Positions 12,538-14,378 of a stretch of 14,378 bases of DNA are shown here, piece after piece. The notes beneath the pieces were generated by a model. It was given only the letters and a program-made list of their open reading frames with translations. It did not search any database and was not told the DNA's origin. A program made the translations under genes and the position numbers. This DNA comes from DASPKW01 sp038244055. GTDB taxonomy: Bacteria > Planctomycetota > Phycisphaerae > Tepidisphaerales > Tepidisphaeraceae. The stretch lies in the NCBI GenBank assembly GCA_038244055.1, contig JBBRTW010000158.1, forward strand, positions 1 to 14,378. The letters run 5' to 3'. Position 1 is the stretch's first letter, and every line of letters begins with the position of its first letter.

Positions 12538-14298
12538 CTACACACCATTCTCCGTCACCCTCAGAATCTCATCGACGGTCGTCAGCCCCTTCATGACCTT
12601 CTCGAAACCATCCTGCCGCAGGCTCACCAGTCCGCGTTCGCGGCACAGCTTGCGAAGCAGGTTCACATCCGGATTGCGGGTGACGAAATCTCGCGTGGAA
12701 TCATCCATCACCATCAGCTCATAAAGGCCCAGCCGGCCGACATAGCCGGTCTTGCGGCAGCGGTCGCATCCCTTGCCCTTCCAGGTTGTCTGGCCGGGAA
12801 ATCCCTGGAGCGTGAGGAACTCTTTCATTTCATCGCTCGGCACGAACTCCTCCTTGCAATGCGGGCAGACTTTTCGCACGAGGCGCTGGGCGATGATCGC
12901 ATTGACGGCCGCACTGATCAGATACGGCTCGACGCCAATGTTAATAAGTCGCGTGATCGAAGAAGGGGCATCATTGGTATGTAGGGTCGAGAGCACCAGG
13001 TGCCCCGTCAGCGCCGCCTGCACCGCGATCCGTGCCGTTTCCGGATCGCGGATTTCGCCCAGCAGCACCACATCCGGATCCTGCCGCAGCAAACTGCGCA
13101 GGGCGGCCGAGAAGGTCATCCCGATCTTGTCCTGCACCTGCACCTGGTTGGCCGTGGAGAGCTGATATTCGATCGGATCTTCAACCGTGGAAATATTGAG
13201 TTTGTTCCCATCCATGCAGCGCAGGCTGGCATAAAGCGTGGTGGTTTTGCCCGAGCCGGTCGGCCCGGTCACCAGCAAAATACCATGCGGCTGATCGATC
13301 TGGTTCTTCCAGATGGTCAGCGTGTTTTCCGAGAAGCCCAGGTCATCCAGCGAGACGCTGATCGAGCGGTTATCGAGGATGCGCATCACGCATTTCTCGC
13401 CATTGGCCGTTGGCAGCGTGCTCAGACGCAGATCGATCTTCCGGCCATTGACCACCGCCCGGATTCGCCCATCCTGCGGCAATCGTCGCTCGGCGATATC
13501 CAGATTGGCCATGATCTTCAGGCGCGAGACGACGGCCGCGTGCATCGTATGCGGCGGGTTCATCGATTCGAAGAGAATCCCATCGATGCGATAGCGGATC
13601 TTGAGCGCTTTCTCCTTGGGCTCGATGTGGATGTCGCTGGCCCCCTGCTTGAGCGCATCGAAGATCAAATAGTTTACGAAGCGGATGACCGGTGACTCAT
13701 TGCCGATCTTAGCCAGATCGGTCTCATCCTCCTTCTCCTCCTTGACGAGCTGCACATCATCATCGGCGATGTCCTTGATGATCTCATCGACCTTCACATC
13801 CGTCGCGTTGGTGGTGATCAGCTCCACCAGCCGATTAATCTCCGCCCCCGGCGTGGCGACGATCTTAATCTCCTTGCGGATCTTCCGGCGGACTTCATCG
13901 ATCAAGAACACATTCGTCGGATCGGCCATCCCCACCACCACCGATTTCCCCTCGTTCTCCAGCCGAATCGGCAGCACCAGATGCTTTCGAATGTACTCCG
14001 GCGGCAGGAGATTAAACGCCTGGAGGTCTATTCCCGCCTTGTCCGGCGTCTCGTACGGCAGGTGATTCACTTCCGCCAGCGCCGACAGAATCTGCCCCTC
14101 CGTGGCCGCATTCATCGTCAGTAGGATTTGCGTGATGCTCTTGCCCGGCGTCTGCGATTGCACCTGCCGCGCCTGCGTCAACTGCTCGTCATTGACATGC
14201 CCCCGCTCGGTGAGAAGCTGCTCCACCGATTTTCGCGACTTTGCATTTCCCGGCGACCAGAGCTCCTCCAAATCCACCTGCGCCTCAACCGGCTCCAC
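12538..14298 (-). CDS. pilB: PilB/GspE assembly ATPase (start uncertain)
   Basis: The protein is 586 residues from a GTG at 14298; typical PilB/GspE is 500-570. The frame stays open upstream into the poly-C end, so the start is not certain. Residues about 23-160 form the N-terminal domain, with two MshEN-like half repeats ('KSVEQLLTERGHVNDEQL' and 'KSITQILLTMNAATEGQIL'). A charged linker follows (about 165-200). The ATPase core has Walker A 'GPTGSGKTT' (345-353), Asp box 'TVEDPIEY' (371-378), Walker B 'DPDVVLLGE' (407-415) and His box 'LTGHLVLSTLHT' (430-441). A zinc tetracysteine motif C478-x2-C481 / C511-x2-C514 is typical of PilB/GspE and absent from PilT. It powers fibre assembly through PilC. 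It is the first reverse gene, so its promoter lies beyond the window. Confidence 0.95.
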   Translation of the reverse strand: MEPVEAQVDLEELWSPGNAKSRKSVEQLLTERGHVNDEQLTQARQVQSQTPGKSITQILLTMNAATEGQILSALAEVNHLPYETPDKAGIDLQAFNLLPPEYIRKHLVLPIRLENEGKSVVVGMADPTNVFLIDEVRRKIRKEIKIVATPGAEINRLVELITTNATDVKVDEIIKDIADDDVQLVKEEKEDETDLAKIGNESPVIRFVNYLIFDALKQGASDIHIEPKEKALKIRYRIDGILFESMNPPHTMHAAVVSRLKIMANLDIAERRLPQDGRIRAVVNGRKIDLRLSTLPTANGEKCVMRILDNRSISVSLDDLGFSENTLTIWKNQIDQPHGILLVTGPTGSGKTTTLYASLRCMDGNKLNISTVEDPIEYQLSTANQVQVQDKIGMTFSAALRSLLRQDPDVVLLGEIRDPETARIAVQAALTGHLVLSTLHTNDAPSSITRLINIGVEPYLISAAVNAIIAQRLVRKVCPHCKEEFVPSDEMKEFLTLQGFPGQTTWKGKGCDRCRKTGYVGRLGLYELMVMDDSTRDFVTRNPDVNLLRKLCRERGLVSLRQDGFEKVMKGLTTVDEILRVTENGV

Positions 14299-14310
14299 AC
14301 CCTTCTTTGC

Positions 14311-14378
14311 CCCCCCCCCGCGGCGCGGCCCCCCCGCCCCGCCGCCCCCCGGGGGCGTAGGGGGGCGCGGCAGAGGCC
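14311..14378. other. Poly-C / GC-only terminal stretch, probable contig-end artefact
   Basis: The last ~68 bases are almost only G and C, with runs of nine, seven and six C and a run of six G. This is unlike any other part of the window. It could be a real GC-rich region ahead of pilB, but homopolymer runs at the very end of a sequence are typical of low-quality assembly. Confidence 0.55.

Noticed and set aside
1..14378. tRNA or rRNA genes, insertion sequences
   Set aside because: No cloverleaf-like or rRNA-like stretch, no transposase motif and no target duplications were seen; nearly all of the window is coding.

Overview
The window is GC-rich (visibly above 60 %) and is almost entirely one type IV pilus / type II secretion-like machine, laid out as two convergent gene runs. 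Conserved motifs make the core calls secure: the secretin signature, the PilB and PilT ATPases and the GspF/PilC platform. The gene order, the glycine-rich secretin, the very large pilin-like protein and the general composition suggest a planctomycete, perhaps Phycisphaerae. That placement is inference; there is no rRNA or other marker here to settle it.

Forward run (1-6307): a 5'-truncated GspL-like or PilM-PilN-like protein (actin-like end, one membrane helix, periplasmic domain); a PilO/GspM-like protein; a PilP/GspC-like protein; a 939-residue secretin; a lipoprotein whose outer domain resembles a pseudopilin head; and, after a 171-base gap, an unrecognised four-helix membrane protein. 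The first three are very tightly packed (3-base gap, then a 4-base overlap), so they are almost certainly one operon leading into the secretin.

Reverse run (14298 down to 6355): pilB/gspE, pilT, pilC/gspF, a PilV/GspI-like minor pilin, a 759-residue PilX/GspK-like protein with two EF-hand calcium loops, and a PilW/GspJ-like minor pilin. The two ATPases would drive assembly and retraction of a fibre on the PilC platform. The three minor pilins would form its tip or priming complex. The forward run supplies the inner-membrane alignment complex and the outer-membrane pore. No major pilin and no prepilin peptidase lie in the window.

The main feature that genes do not explain is a set of degenerate 7-base tandem arrays. 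They fill three spacers of the reverse run: pilB-pilT, pilT-pilC, and pilX-like to pilW-like. The last set also spills into the coding sequence for the minor-pilin leader peptide. The unit sequence differs between spacers but the 7-base period holds. In two spacers the arrays are arranged as inverted pairs; in the pilT-pilC spacer this predicts a hairpin of about 35 base pairs. The forward run and the two other reverse spacers have none. The last ~65 bases of the window are a poly-C/GC-only stretch that looks like a contig-end artefact.
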